64,000 nucleotides of DNA, from NCBI GenBank assembly GCA_009829735.1, contig CM020620.1, positions 4,828,299-4,892,298 on the forward strand, written 5' to 3'. The notes under the pieces are model-generated. The model did no database searches, was not told the origin of the DNA, and saw only the letters and a list, made by a program, of their open reading frames with translations. This DNA comes from Pyropia yezoensis. Lineage: Eukaryota > Rhodophyta > Bangiophyceae > Bangiales > Bangiaceae. Below, piece by piece: positions 21,600 through 32,044 of the stretch; the first letter of the stretch is position 1, and the number at the start of each line of letters is the position of its first letter. The position numbers and the translations under genes were made by a program.

Positions 21600-22640
21600 T
21601 CTAATGAGGTGTGCGGCCCGAATTGTATCTGGTGGCTCTGCCCTCCTGCCCTTCGTCCTTCGCCATAGGGATGCAGTGCGCTACACGCCGCGGACGACAC
21701 TCCGCATCCGCTGTGGCGATGCGCACCCGACACCGGCGCCCATGTCACCGGCAGGCTTTTCGGCGCCGGCAGCGCGCGGCGCAGCGCCCGCCGGCAGCTA
21801 TTGCAGCGGCGGTGGCTGCGGCGGCATGGGTGAAAGCGGCGTCAGCGGCGCCAGTGGCGGAGGTCGCGGCAGTGGTGGTCGCGAGAGCAGCGGAAGCGGC
21901 AGCGGCAGCTGCGGCGGCGACGGCACCGGTAGCGGTGACCGCGACCGCGGCGCCGACTACGCTGGCGGGCCGTAAATGAGCTCATCAAGTCGCCCCCGGC
22001 GGGCAGCGGCCCCGGCTGAGGTGTGCTCCCCCTGCTGGCGCCCTCTCCCCGTCCACCATGTCTTCTCCACCGATTTAGAATGAAGGCGTTTGCAGCAGCG
22101 GTAGCAGCTGCAGCGGTGGTGGTGGCAGTGGCGGCGAAGGTGGAGGTCGCGGGCGGTCGCGGTCGACGTACCCCCCCCCTCTCGCGCCTCCCCACTGCCC
22201 TATATGCACGGGCGCTAAACGAGCGACTTGCCCTCCCCCTCCTTCCACCGCTCCCTCGCCGGCCCCCTCACCCCCGACGGGTGGGTGCCGCCCATCTCGG
22301 TGGGCCACGCGTTTTTTCTGTGGGGGTTCGCGTGGGCGCCCTTTGCGGCAGCCGCCGACTTGAACGCCGATTCCACCGCCGTCGACGGGACCTTCTCACT
22401 CGGCATCGCGGAGCGAGAGTTCTCGGACGAGGTGGCAATAGCTAGATACAGTGAGCTGCTGCGTCGCTGAGGCTAACAGGGGTCCGCCGATGGACACGCG
22501 GTGCCGTCGACCAGAGGCAGGTTCGGGTCAGGTGCGACACGAGGCGTTGGCTCCACGCGGACGTCGCCAGTTGTGCTGCTGAGCAAGGTATTCGACTCGT
22601 CGTGGTACCTGCAGGACGCGATCCGCAAGTATCGACTGGA
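21600..22640. other. GC-rich interval between CGTGAT clusters, no assigned gene
   Basis: Gly/Ala/Arg-rich frames arise from GCG/GGC trinucleotide repeats at 21780-21980. A short plus-strand frame ending at 22470 (last part VDGTFSLGIAEREFSDEVAI) has more ordinary composition and might be a coding scrap, but it matches no family I recognise. Confidence 0.3.
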
Positions 22641-22689
22641 GCGAGAGATGTGATCCGAAGTGTGATACACTACATTAACAGTCAATTTC

Positions 22690-22790
22690 AGGTGGGCTAC
22701 TTTGTGCGTGACTCGCGCTGAAAGACGCGTGATTACTCCGTGATTGAGCGTGATCGGGCGTGATCTCACGCTACACGCGGGTTTTGGGCA
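22690..22790. repeat. Cluster of CGTGAT motifs, right
   Basis: GCGTGACTC, GCGTGATTA, CCGTGATTG, GCGTGATCG and GCGTGATCT occur within 80 bases, followed by ACACGCGGG. This mirrors the composition of the left cluster at 21445-21590. Confidence 0.6.
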
Positions 22791-22854
22791 ATTGATACCC
22801 AAGCCTACCGACAGGGGTTCTTGCACATCGTCTCGGGCCAAACGGCGGATGCAT

Positions 22855-23012
22855 ATTGGGGCACTACTGGACGAGCCAGTGTACATACAGTCTGTATCCG
22901 GACATAAGCGGCTTAGTTATGTGCGGACCACACATGCGGACCACACATAACCAAGCCGCTTATAACCGGATACAGACTGTATGTACACTGACTCGTCCAG
23001 TTGTGCCCCAAT
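22855..23012. repeat. Inverted repeat with about 70-bp arms
   Basis: The left arm (from ATTGGGGCACTACTGGACGA) and the right arm (ending TCGTCCAGTTGTGCCCCAAT) are complementary with a few mismatches. The centre holds two tandem 13-base units GCGGACCACACAT (22923-22948). A third related unit at 23031 continues into ATAACCAAGCC. It could form a cruciform. It lies 340 bases upstream of the pogo-like remnant. Confidence 0.85.
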
Positions 23013-23339
23013 TTGCACCCGCGGACCACACATAACCAAGCCAGATATCCCGAGATCAATTCCTCTACAGCGTACTGTCTCCATGCCCGGCTGACATCCA
23101 AGTTCCTGGTTGCGCACTCAGGACCGTACGACGCTAATAATTGTGTCTGGTACAAAGATTGATGAGCAATGACGTGTGCCCGCCGTTCAGTCGCCCCGGC
23201 CGTGCCGCCTGCTGGTCTGGTCGTGTGGCCATCACGTCTGGCCATGTCGCCAGCACGAGTAGCTGTCTTGCCAGCTCTTCCGGCCTCCGGCTGCTTCGTC
23301 GACGCATCTGGCCCTGCACATATACCGACCGCACATAGG

Positions 23340-23907
23340 CTCATGCCACACCGATGCTTCCCACCCGCAAGTGACTACCATCGAGTCCCGCCGAATACCA
23401 CGGCGGTGTATCAACGGATGGACGCGGGGGTCATCGCCGCGGTAAAACGGCGTTCAAAAAAGCGGCTACTGCAAGAGGTTGTTGGCAGCCTGGACAGGCT
23501 GTTGGCGTCCGGGGCGGCGCCACCACGTGTGCCCAGAGGCGGCGGCTTGGACTTGGGCGGGCAAGCTCATCTACTTGATGCGGAGCGTACTGTCGTGGAC
23601 GAGTGGGACGCCGTCTGAGCGGAGGACATTGCTCGCTGCTGGCTACACGCCGATGTCCTGCCTCCCGGAGCGCAGGCCAACTGCACAACTCCGTTGCCGG
23701 GGTGCAACTCTTTATGGGCACGGAACTGGCAGATATTGGCGAGGTAGTGGCCCTGTCGGCTTGCCTTGCTATTCTGATGAGTTTGAGGGACTTGGGCGGG
23801 AGCAGGGAGAGCAGGTTGCCCGGTACTGGCTGGCGGCTGATGACGACTGCGAGGCCATGGACGAGACGGTGGACATGGTTTCGGCGGGTGAGGAAGACAA
23901 CGCCTGA
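23340..23907 (+). pseudogene. pogo/Tigger-like DDE transposase fragment
   Basis: The C-terminal part of a pogo-superfamily transposase is recognisable. VPPNTTAVYQRMDAGVIAAV (near 23400) matches the LPPNTTA..QP(L/M)D.GVI signature, followed by KRRSKKRLL. The same frame continues through a TGA at 23616 with DIARCWLHADVLP, the usual W...I.NCW segment. A later stretch in another frame (ARYWLAADDDCEAMDETVD) resembles the acidic C-terminus. The N-terminal DNA-binding domain and the D-D part of the core were not found. It is a decayed fragment. Confidence 0.72.
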
Positions 23908-24179
23908 CGATAAACACGAAAGTTCTGTGTCAGAAGCGCAGATGCTGCACTTAAGGACTCAAAACAGCAGCGGCTAGGCCTAGTACTACTGCCAATCTCC
24001 GTGAGGTTCACCCGTGTCCGCACGCGGTCGCGCGGGGTCAAGGTCGAGCGAACCACAGCACAGCCGCTCACGCCTGTCCCCGTGTTGGACTTGCTCTTCA
24101 TCAATACGTACTGACTGGCACTTATTAATCAGATTCTAAGGTTTTTTCTCAAATATTCGGTAAGGACTCACAAGTCACC

Positions 24180-25367
24180 CACATGGGCATGGGCTACATC
24201 TTGGCCACGTGGTCACGGATAACCGTGTACAGACTGTACTGTATAGTACAGTACTGTGCAGTACAGTACAGTTACGAGATTGGAATTCCTGCGCCACCGC
24301 CGCCGCCACCTCCACCGCCATCACCGCCACCGCCACCGCCACGACCGCCACGGCCACCGCCGCCGCCACACCATCGGCCGCCGCCGCAGCCGCTGCCGCC
24401 GCTGCCGCCGCCGGCACCGTCACCAGCCGCGGGCACCCTTCGCCTGGCGCGTGGGCGGCCGTCGTCGGTGCTTTGAGGCTTCCTTCCCTCCGGTTTGGGG
24501 CAGGCGCCCCTGGGAAAGCAGCGGCGGCAGGCGGGAGGGGGGGACCAAACCGAGAGGGAGGAGACAGAGAAAAAAATGGGTGGGCAGGCGGCGGCACCCG
24601 GCCACCCTCCGTCCGCTCGCGCACACACGCACATCCCGCCCATCCCCCCTTTTACCCCCCTCAGCAGCCTGGATTTGAGCGTCAAGTTGTGGTAACGGCG
24701 GTCGTGGTGGGGAAGGGGCAGGGGGCGGCGGGCGGCAGTGGTGGTCTTGTCGTGACCTCGGTGGCGGTGGTTGGTGGTTGCAGCGGGTCAATGGTCGCCG
24801 TGGTCGCCGCCGTCGGCGGCGGCCGCCGCCGCGCCGCGCGGGTGGGCCGACCACGTCCACGGCAGCCGCCCGGGGCGCAGCGCTGTCCGGGTGGAGCCAA
24901 AAAGGAAAAGGGGCGAGCGGCAATGGGTCCCCGCCCCCGCCCCCGCCATACTGTACCCCCCGAGGTTCGTGGCCGGCGGCCCACTCCCGCGGCAGCGCAG
25001 AAGCTTGGCGGGGGGGGGGGGGGGCCTGCCGAGCAGACCGCCGCGGCAACGGCGGCACGTGCATGCCCCGCAGTGCCCCCTCTGCCCTCCCCCCCGGGAC
25101 GTTGGTTGGCCCCTGCTAATGTGTCCCCGCCTGACGGCACACGCCGCGGCGGCCACCAAGGGGTGCGCTGTGGCGCACGGCGTTGGGCGCCCGCCCCCAC
25201 GTGGGAAGCGCCCGCCGGTGACGGCGGCGGTGCGCCGTGCGACGGTCACCGCCCAACTCGTCCAGTCCCACGCCCCCGCCGCCCTCCCCTCCCCCGGAAC
25301 GCACACACACACGCTAAGCCCCACCTCCCCGCCCCGTCGCCACACCACCCTAAACGAGGCGTGACGC
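24180..25367. other. GC-rich low-complexity DNA, no gene
   Basis: CCG/CCA trinucleotide tracts (24290-24430), a G run at 25010-25025 and long proline/alanine/glycine-rich open frames on both strands are present. Open frames here follow from lack of A/T-rich stop codons. The interval lies just 3' of the phosphodiesterase gene. Confidence 0.5.
24232..24271. repeat. 40-bp near-perfect palindrome of GTACAGTACTGT units
   Basis: ACTGTACTGTA at the left is the complement of TACAGTACAGT at the right, and the centre holds the palindrome ACAGTACTGT. Only a few positions break the symmetry. Confidence 0.85.
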
Positions 25368-26495
25368 TCACTTGGCCTCCGCCTTCCAGCCAGCCACCCG
25401 GTTGGGGAAGCTGGTAATCCCCCAACCCCCCCCCGCACACCCCACCGCCCGCCACGCCCCCCCCCCGCGGACGGTCCACCCGTAGACCCGCCCGCCGGGG
25501 CGGGCGGTGAGGGCGGCGACCAGGTCGGGCCGCGCCACCGCCAGCCGCCACTCGAGCGCCCCCCCCGTCCATGGCGCAAAGTCGGTTAGCAGCGACCGCA
25601 GCGGCCGCAGCACCGCCTTGGCATCCCGCGACAGCACCGTCGCGGCGGCGGGCCACCGCGACCGCACGGCAGCCAGCGCCGACGGCTGGGTGGACGTAAA
25701 GACGACCGCGTCGAGGGAGGTGCCGGCCGCGTCGAGGGCGTCCGCAATGGCCCCTACCAGCGCTGGACACGCGACGCAGCCGTCGGGGTCGGCGGGGGCG
25801 TCGGCGGTGGTGACGCCGGCGGGGAGGGTGCCCGCGGGGGGGGGGCCACCGGGCCACCCGCACGTCTTGACGTCGAGCATCCAGTCGACGCCGCCGCCGA
25901 CCGCGGTCAGGGCGGGCGCCAGCCGCGTCAGCGAGGCGGTGACGTTGGCGAGGCCGTACGCGGCGCCGCCCGCAACGCGCACCCCGCCCAAGACCGCGTC
26001 GGTCGCGGCGCACGGCCGGCCAGTGCCGTTGGACTGGGCGTCGAGGGTCTCATCGTGGAAGAGCCACGCGGTGCCGTCAGCCGAGACCGTAACGTCCGTC
26101 TCGACAATGCCAACAGCGGCAGCGCCGGCGGTGAGGGCGGGGAGGGTGTTTTCGGGGGCAACGCCTTCGGCCCCCCGGTGGCCCACCGCCCGTGGGTACG
26201 ACCGGGGAGCGACCACCCCTGCCAGGCACAGGGTGGTGGTCGCGGTGGCGGCGGGGGTGGGGTAGCCGAGCAGCAGCGCCCCAGCGGCGGCCGCGGCGAC
26301 CGCCAGGGCGACAGGCAGCGCCCAGCCGATGAGCCGGCGGAGGGCGAGCCACGCCACCCGGGTGGCGCCTGCATACCTGGGGGGGGGGTACGGCGACACG
26401 CCAGAGGGAGAAGGCTCGGCCATCACAAAAGGAGTGAGCGGGGGGTGCCGCTGCCGCACGACCATGTGCACAGGAGGCCGGGCGCACGGCGTCAA
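25368..26495 (-). CDS. Membrane-anchored glycerophosphodiester phosphodiesterase (GDPD family)
   Basis: GDPD enzymes hydrolyse glycerophosphodiesters to glycerol-3-phosphate and an alcohol in phospholipid turnover. The 375-residue frame is uninterrupted. One hydrophobic helix lies at about residues 56-77 (LIGWALPVALAVAAAAAGAL). The catalytic module begins GHRGAEGVAPENTLPA (His106, Arg107, Glu115), then VETDVTVSADG (Glu132, Asp134) and WLFHDETLD (His147, Asp148), followed by the metal-binding type strand MLDVK. These match the HRG...PENT...E-x-D...HD signature. The C-terminal VYGWTVRG and GITSFPN fit the last barrel strands, with TSFP replacing the usual TD.P. Met25 (26423) is an equally possible start. 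A catalytic role outside the cytosol is likely but not proven. It has no introns. Confidence 0.9.
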   Translation of the reverse strand: MTPCARPPVHMVVRQRHPPLTPFVMAEPSPSGVSPYPPPRYAGATRVAWLALRRLIGWALPVALAVAAAAAGALLLGYPTPAATATTTLCLAGVVAPRSYPRAVGHRGAEGVAPENTLPALTAGAAAVGIVETDVTVSADGTAWLFHDETLDAQSNGTGRPCAATDAVLGGVRVAGGAAYGLANVTASLTRLAPALTAVGGGVDWMLDVKTCGWPGGPPPAGTLPAGVTTADAPADPDGCVACPALVGAIADALDAAGTSLDAVVFTSTQPSALAAVRSRWPAAATVLSRDAKAVLRPLRSLLTDFAPWTGGALEWRLAVARPDLVAALTARPGGRVYGWTVRGGGAWRAVGCAGGGWGITSFPNRVAGWKAEAK

Positions 26496-27650
26496 CTTGA
26501 CTTGAGATGGGCAGGAGGGAGGGGCCGAGACAACTGGTGGTGTTGACGACAGCGAGCTCCAATTTCATACTCTGCGCTGTCGAAACCTTTTTGCAGAGTG
26601 TCCTTTCCTGATGAAATCATTTTCGGGCGACAGTGTGTCTCATTCAGGGTGGCCACGTCACTTAACCATCCATAGATATATACCATATTGCTGATATCTG
26701 AATTCTGTCCTGGTGGACGAGACGACTCTCGCAGACGCGCTCTCAGCCAATCAGATACGCCGCTGGAACCGAGTCCCAAGCCGATGTGCACCCACAGGCT
26801 GGAATCGCCTCTACTTTTCTTCACATATCTGAAGAAACAAGTGGTTCGGCCAACATCTCCCTGCAAAGTGTTCCTGACAGAAGAGAATCTCAAGCTTATG
26901 AGAAAACATAGTGAAAAACAGTTGCGGTGCTTTCTGACTCGGCATACGACCATATGATTGGGTTGTCAAGCAGCTGAGCCCTATTCACGATTCCGAGTAC
27001 TTGCTAGGCAATACCGCCCCTCATGACCCAACGGCGGGAGAATCGACACAGAGCTGTGTCATCTTCTGAGAGACCTCGGGGAGGTCTCCCAGGATCTGTA
27101 GCGGCTGCAACATCTCAGGCGCAGTTGGGATGTGAACATGAATCAAGTACTCCGTGGTCTTCCTATTCCGTGGCAGATCCCAAAGCGGGCGGATGCGTGC
27201 GTCGTACAATCGGCACTGCGCGCGCTCGCCGCCGCGCGCGGCATCGCGTCGTCGTTCCGGCACCTACCCGCGACGTGGTCAACCGACCCGCCCGCGTCCA
27301 CGCGTCCGTTTCCTTCTCGCCTCTTTCCCTAGGCGGTACCTGCGAGCACCACCACCTACCACCACTGCCCACCGCTACCTTGAACTTCACTCTGCGTACG
27401 TACGCTGGCATCGTGGCATTCCGTCGACCATTCTCGTGGTTTCCTTTTTCATACGCAACTGCGACGCTCCGTGATGTGCAGTTCCGCGACGTATAGCACT
27501 GTTATGTCCCTCATGTCCATAGTTCTCACCAGTGCCACCTCGCCTTTGTCTGTGTCTTATTGATTTCTGTTCGGCTTCCTGCATGTCTGACGTGCCTCTT
27601 CCTTCCATTTTGTTTTCCAAACCTCTGCTTCATCCCCCCCCCCCTCCCCG
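26496..27650. other. No gene recognised; upstream region of the phosphodiesterase
   Basis: This includes the 5' flank of the GDPD gene. On the minus strand GGTATATATCTATGG at about 26670-26685 is a TATA-like element, about 180 bases upstream of the first Met. Other open frames in the stretch have no recognisable motif. Confidence 0.3.
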
Positions 27651-27955
27651 TTCATCTGCGTGCCTCCTCCCCCCATGCGTCTCATCTGCGTGCCTGGCCC
27701 CCCCCTGCTTCTCATCTGCGGGCCTACCCCCCCCCTGGGTTTCATCTGCGTGCCTCCCCCCGCCCTGCTTCTCGTCTGCGTGCCTCCCCCCGCCCTCCGT
27801 CTCATCTGCATGCCTGGCCCCCCCCTGCTTCTCATCTGCGGGCCTACCCCCCCCCTGGGTTTCATCTGCGTGCCTCCCCCCCCCCTGCTTTTCGTCTGCG
27901 TGCCTCCCCCCGCCCTCCGTCTCATCTGTGTGCCTCCGCCCCCCCTGCGTCTCTC
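27651..27955. repeat. 30-bp GC-rich minisatellite, about 10 units
   Basis: CTCATCTGCGTGCCT followed by a C-rich half-unit repeats at an exact 30-base spacing (27651, 27681, 27711 and so on to 27921), in two alternating variants (TGCCT or GGCCT). Thirty is a multiple of three, so it yields a ten-residue Pro/Cys/Ser repeat in an open frame. It lies about 290 bases before the Harbinger A transposase start and may be a subterminal repeat of that element. Confidence 0.9.
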
Positions 27956-28242
27956 CCTCCTCTACGTTTCCAATGCTGCGCGTGCAACTCGCCTCTGCGA
28001 GAGCATCTCGATGGTCGCGCCCCCTCCCGTACTCATGCCTATTCCGCTTTGCCTGTGACACCTACCCACTTGCACCTCTCTCTGCTTCCCTCGCCACGTG
28101 GTCCGCCTTGATGTGCTACGTTTCTTATCGCCTCACTTGCCGGCTGTCCCAACCATTTCTCCTCCTTTCTTATGTTGTTGCAAGCAGACCCATTGTGTTT
28201 CATAGTGCCCACACACAAATTCTGGTAAACCCCTTAGCAGAT

Positions 28243-30251
28243 ATGTCTCGTCTTCCTCCATCTGTTGTTGACTCGTTGCGCCTGGCGGGAACCGTCGAGC
28301 CCGCATTGGAGTCGATCGCTTCAGCCCTCTCGTCGGCCGAGGCGGCCGGCGGACTGACGCATCAATCGTCGACCGCTGGCGGCGTTCTTGAGGGGGCGGC
28401 CGATGTGATCGCCCTGCTTGCGGCGCTGGAGCCCCAGTGCTTGGACGGCTGGGCGGTTGCGCGGCGCGCCCTTCTTTCTGTCGTGAGCACCCGCGATGGA
28501 GGGGAAATCATGTGGCACCCTACGGAGCTGATGGAGCTTGTGGAGCTGGCCGACTTGGTTGAAATTTGTGGCCAGGGCACCGCACGGCGCCGCACGCGAG
28601 AGACCTGGTGGGCCGCTTTTACCGGAAGAGCCTGGAGACAGGCTGGTTTTTTGGCGATGTGAGGATGACCCCGCAGCACTTTGATAAGTTGGTCGCTCTG
28701 GCCACCCCTCATCTGCCAGTGCCCGCGCGCGGCCCCAGCCCTATCCACCCGACGTATCGTATATTTGCGACATTGTTTTGGTTGGCCCAGGGCGGGAGGC
28801 AGAGGGTGATTGCGCGTGCAGTGGACGTCGCTGAGTCAACGTTTTCTAAGCACTGTGCACCCGTTGTTGCCGCCTTGCTGGCAGGCCTGCCCAAGCCGGA
28901 ATGGCCCGGCGCGGCTGAGCGTAAACGCATTGGGCGCGACTTTGCGGCTCTAACGGGCGGAAACGCCTCCGGGTGGTCTGGCCTGTACGTTTTCATGCTG
29001 CGCGCGGGGAGCGCGTCCGTCTTTGACCCCATTGTCGGGAGTTTTGGTCACGCATCTGTTCTTGGTGGGCGGGGCGGGGGGGGGGCGTTGACTGCGAAGC
29101 ACGTGGGGTTGACCATGCCGCCACGTGCCTCTGGAGCCAGCCGATGCCTGCCATTGTTTTTTGACGATCGACAGCCGAGGCCAGTCCCACAGCTGCCCCG
29201 ATTTCTTTTTTCAGTGTCCTGACCGGATCTCTGCTTCCGCGCGTGCTCATCACTGCCTGTGCTACCCCCTCTATCTTTCCTTGTGTGTGATTGTGTTTTG
29301 CATGTCTGGCAACAGATGCGGGGCTGTGGACGGATGTCTCACCCCCTTTATGACGCCTTTCGGAGAGCACAAGGAGGACTACTCCGACCGAAGGGCGCGG
29401 TGCTCAATGCTCCTCATTGCCATCACCGACACGCGCCGCATCCGTTTTTTTGTCGGCGGGTTCCCAGGCTCTCGGGGAGACTCTTTGGCGTTCCGCGCCA
29501 AGTCGTGATGCTCCTCTATGGAGTACCTCGATGCCCCGCTACGGCCAATGTTAGACGGCGAGTTTATTCTCGGGGACTCAGGCGTTGCCCTGACGTCGTT
29601 TTTTGTACGTTGTCGTAGAACCTTCCCCCCCACTGTCGCCACCCCCCCCACCGGCCCCCCCCCGTGTCCCTCTGCGCCACGTGCCAAGCGCTCGCCGCCA
29701 TCGAGTTACCACACCCCATCAACTGGCGTCCAAGGGTAGAGCACGAGCTGCGCGACGGGTCTTCGTCCCTGTGCCCCCTGAAGACTGGTTCTGACAAGGG
29801 CTTTGACAGCCAGTTTATTGGCCAGATTTTTTTCCTGGCGTCTGTCTGTTTCTTTCTTTGCGCATCACACGCTTCATAGATTACTCCCTTTCGTGAGGCA
29901 GACATGCACGGTCCTAACGTCAGCTTCATGCGGCGGTTCAACCACCAACACGCCAAAATGCGAGTGGTGGTAGAGAACGCCTTTGGCCGTCTGAAAGGGA
30001 GGTGGAACGTGCTCCGCATGATATGTGCCCATCCTACACTGGCCTCCTCCATCCAAGAGGTGGCGGCGGCGCTCCACAACGTTTTGGAGGCCCGCGACGG
30101 CGCATATGACGAGAGTGTGGAGGAGGAGGCGGACCGGCCCGAGGGCATGGGAAATGCGGTGGAGGGCGGAGAATCCGCCCTCTCTTTGGGCTCCCAGCGC
30201 CGCATCGCCATTCTGAAGGCGCTCGGTCTGCCTTGGGTGGACGAGGAGTGA
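28243..30251 (+). CDS. PIF/Harbinger transposase A, predicted spliced (one or two lesions)
   Basis: This is a DDE_Tnp_4 transposase. A start at 28243 (MSRLPPSVVDSL) leads to RRRTRETWW, then a one-base slip near 28605 continues with FYRKSLETGWFFGDVRM, the family N-terminus. A GT-AG intron at 28973-29315 joins phases so that the first catalytic Asp motif GAVDG follows. DYSDRRARCSMLLIAITD and GGFPGSRGDS match the core. A TGA at 29506 breaks the frame, which continues to EFILGDSG (second Asp). A second phase-0 intron, 29605-29879, joins to ITPFREADM and VENAFGRLKGRW (catalytic Glu). All three catalytic residues are present. The partner gene lies convergent at 31008-32044. It needs only the slip and one stop explained to be a full transposase. 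Confidence 0.82.
28973..29315 (+). other. Predicted intron 1 of Harbinger A transposase
   Basis: The donor is G|GTGGTC after ...GCCTCCG. The acceptor is CAACAG before ATGCGGGGC. A pyrimidine-rich tract lies at about 29250-29280. Removal joins ASG to CGAVDG in frame, bringing the first catalytic Asp motif to its expected place. Confidence 0.6.
29605..29879 (+). other. Predicted intron 2 of Harbinger A transposase
   Basis: The donor GTACGT follows a Phe-Phe codon pair. The acceptor CTTCATAG follows a long T/C tract (29826-29860). Removal is phase 0 and joins ...ALTSFF to ITPFREADM, matching the family. Confidence 0.7.
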
Positions 30252-31007
30252 CGAACTGAGTTGACAAACTGAGTTGTGCAAGGGGGGGGGGGAGCAGGAA
30301 GAGAGCAGGGCTCGACAAGGCGAGGAGGGGGACGAGGGAGTGCACCCCTGCTGGAGGGGGGGGACGGCGGGGAGCTTGTGCAGCCGCCTGTGCCGTGGGT
30401 TGGGCAGGGTGCTTGTAGACGGGAACCAGTGCCTTAGTTTGGCGGTGGGGGAGCTTGTGAGCGCGTACCAATGCTCGCGGGGGGTGGGGGGGGCGGCGCC
30501 GGCTGGGCTGGGAACGAGTTTTTTCGCGGGAGGGGGGGGCGGCGTTAGACGAGGGTGGCGCATCTCGGTCGGTTGAGGCCGGGAAGAGCGGACGCCGGCG
30601 GCACTAGCGCGTTGGGTGGAACGTAGGGGCCCTCTTGAGCGATTGCAACTGCTCCGGGAGTGGGAAGAGGGTGGCGGCGGCACCGACCACGGGTGCTGTT
30701 CCGGGGGGGCAAGGGGACGAGGCATGCACGACCGCGTAAGCGGGGGCTGGGCGCGGCGGACTGAGCTGACCCCAGGGCTTCGCGGCGGAGGCTCGGGGCA
30801 GAAGTGGGGGGAGGCCGGGGCGGGGGGGGGGGGGGCGGGGGGGAGGGGGGAGGGGGCGGGGGGGGGGGGGGGGGGGGCGGGGGGGGGGGGGGGGGAGGCG
30901 GGCGGGGGAGGGGCCGGGCATTGCTGAAGAGACAGTTGTGAGAGCGTTTCTTTTTCGTTTGCCCCCTCCTCTCAGCGAGACACCTTTTCAAAACATTTGT
31001 AGGCAGC
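30252..31007. other. G-run spacer between convergent Harbinger genes
   Basis: No gene is seen. Long plus-strand G tracts at 30810-30900 can form G-quadruplexes. Proline-rich minus-strand frames come from these tracts. Confidence 0.6.
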
Positions 31008-32044
31008 TCAGGTACGGCGCGCCTTCTCCGTGTAGGCTGCAATCATGTCGAGGACTGCCTGGCGAATAACCCCGTCTGACACGCCATCGCCGTCAGCCCC
31101 ACCGGACGGCAGCCCGGCCTGCTCGGCGGCCGCCCCGCCCGTCTGGTCCTGGTGAATCTTGCTCTTGATGTAATCCCGCAGGACCCCGGCCGCAGTCTCC
31201 TTCTTCTTCTTCTTGGCCGGCTTGGCGGCCTCCGCAGCAGCATGCACCCCAACCGCCGACGTAGGGACCACCCCATCATCGGTGCTCACGTCGCTCGCGC
31301 TGCCATCTTCTTGATCGTTGCCCTCCTCGAGGGCCGCCGCTGTGCGCTGACGAGCCGTCCCAGTACGCGCGGGGGCAGAGGGGGGGAGCGGAGCAGAGGG
31401 CGGAAGGGGGGGGGGGGAGCCACCCACGACCACAGGCTCACGCACCGTCTGCTCATTGGAGACAGAGCATTTCTTACACGCCCCGCGGGCAAGCTCGTAG
31501 AGCACCGATCCGCCAAAGCCGAGCAGCGCGTCCTCGCGCTCGGCCGTGCTCGCGCCCGACTGGAGGAGCGCGATGCGCGTGGCCATGTATTTCGCGCGCA
31601 AGCTCTTGACCTTGCGCTCGACCTGCTCGATGTCACGCGTGCGTGCTCCAGCCCTGTCCTTGGCCGGCGTCGCCTCGGCAAACGCCTTCAACATCGCCGA
31701 CGCTGCCTGGGTCTTGCCGAAGGCCGCACGGCTCGACCGGAGCGCCGCTCAGTGCGTGGCAGCGGCGGTCAGAAGGCCAACGCACTCACCCGGCGTCCAG
31801 TTGCGCACGCGCGGCTTGGCGGGCGTCTTGCGCTTCCCCTTCTTGCTAGTTGGCGTCTTGTTGGGGGCCGCGGGCGGGCGGGGGGGCGAGGGGGGGATCG
31901 AGGGCGGGCCAGGGGGGGAGGGGAGGATCGAGGGTGGGCTTGAGGGGGGCTTGTGGGCGTGGGTGCGGTGTCAGAGGTGCTCCCCGGGCGCGACAGAGCT
32001 TCGGCCGCAGAGGGCGCAGCCGGAGAGGAGCGAGCAGGCGACAT
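31008..32044 (-). pseudogene. SANT/Myb-like partner protein of Harbinger A
   Basis: Harbinger transposons usually encode a second, Myb/SANT-like protein that helps the transposase bind DNA and enter the nucleus. The 31694-31008 frame gives 228 residues with EQVERKVKSLRAKYMATRIA, a helical SANT-type segment. It continues with a Lys-rich nuclear-targeting stretch (KPAKKKKKETAAG) and ends VLDMIAAYTEKARRT. Upstream in the same frame, past a TGA at 31749-31751, lies KKGKRKTPAKPRVRNWTPGE, containing the W of the first SANT helix. The likely start at 32044 (MSPARSSPAAPSAAEA) is in another frame, separated by C-rich sequence. A donor-like GGTGAGT sits right after the NWTPG codons, so an intron is an alternative to the stop. 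Confidence 0.65.

Noticed and set aside
24209..25417. 402-codon plus-strand frame
   Set aside because: It is Ala/Thr/Arg/Pro-rich, starts in a CCG repeat, has no motif, and its end overlaps the phosphodiesterase gene out of phase.
27651..27955. CRISPR-like regular array
   Set aside because: The 30-base units are directly tandem with no unique spacers, in a eukaryotic context; it is a minisatellite.
27532..28242. Upstream extension of the Harbinger A transposase through the minisatellite
   Set aside because: The frame is open but is repeat-derived Pro/Cys/Ser, and transposases of this family do not need it; the Met at 28243 is a better start.
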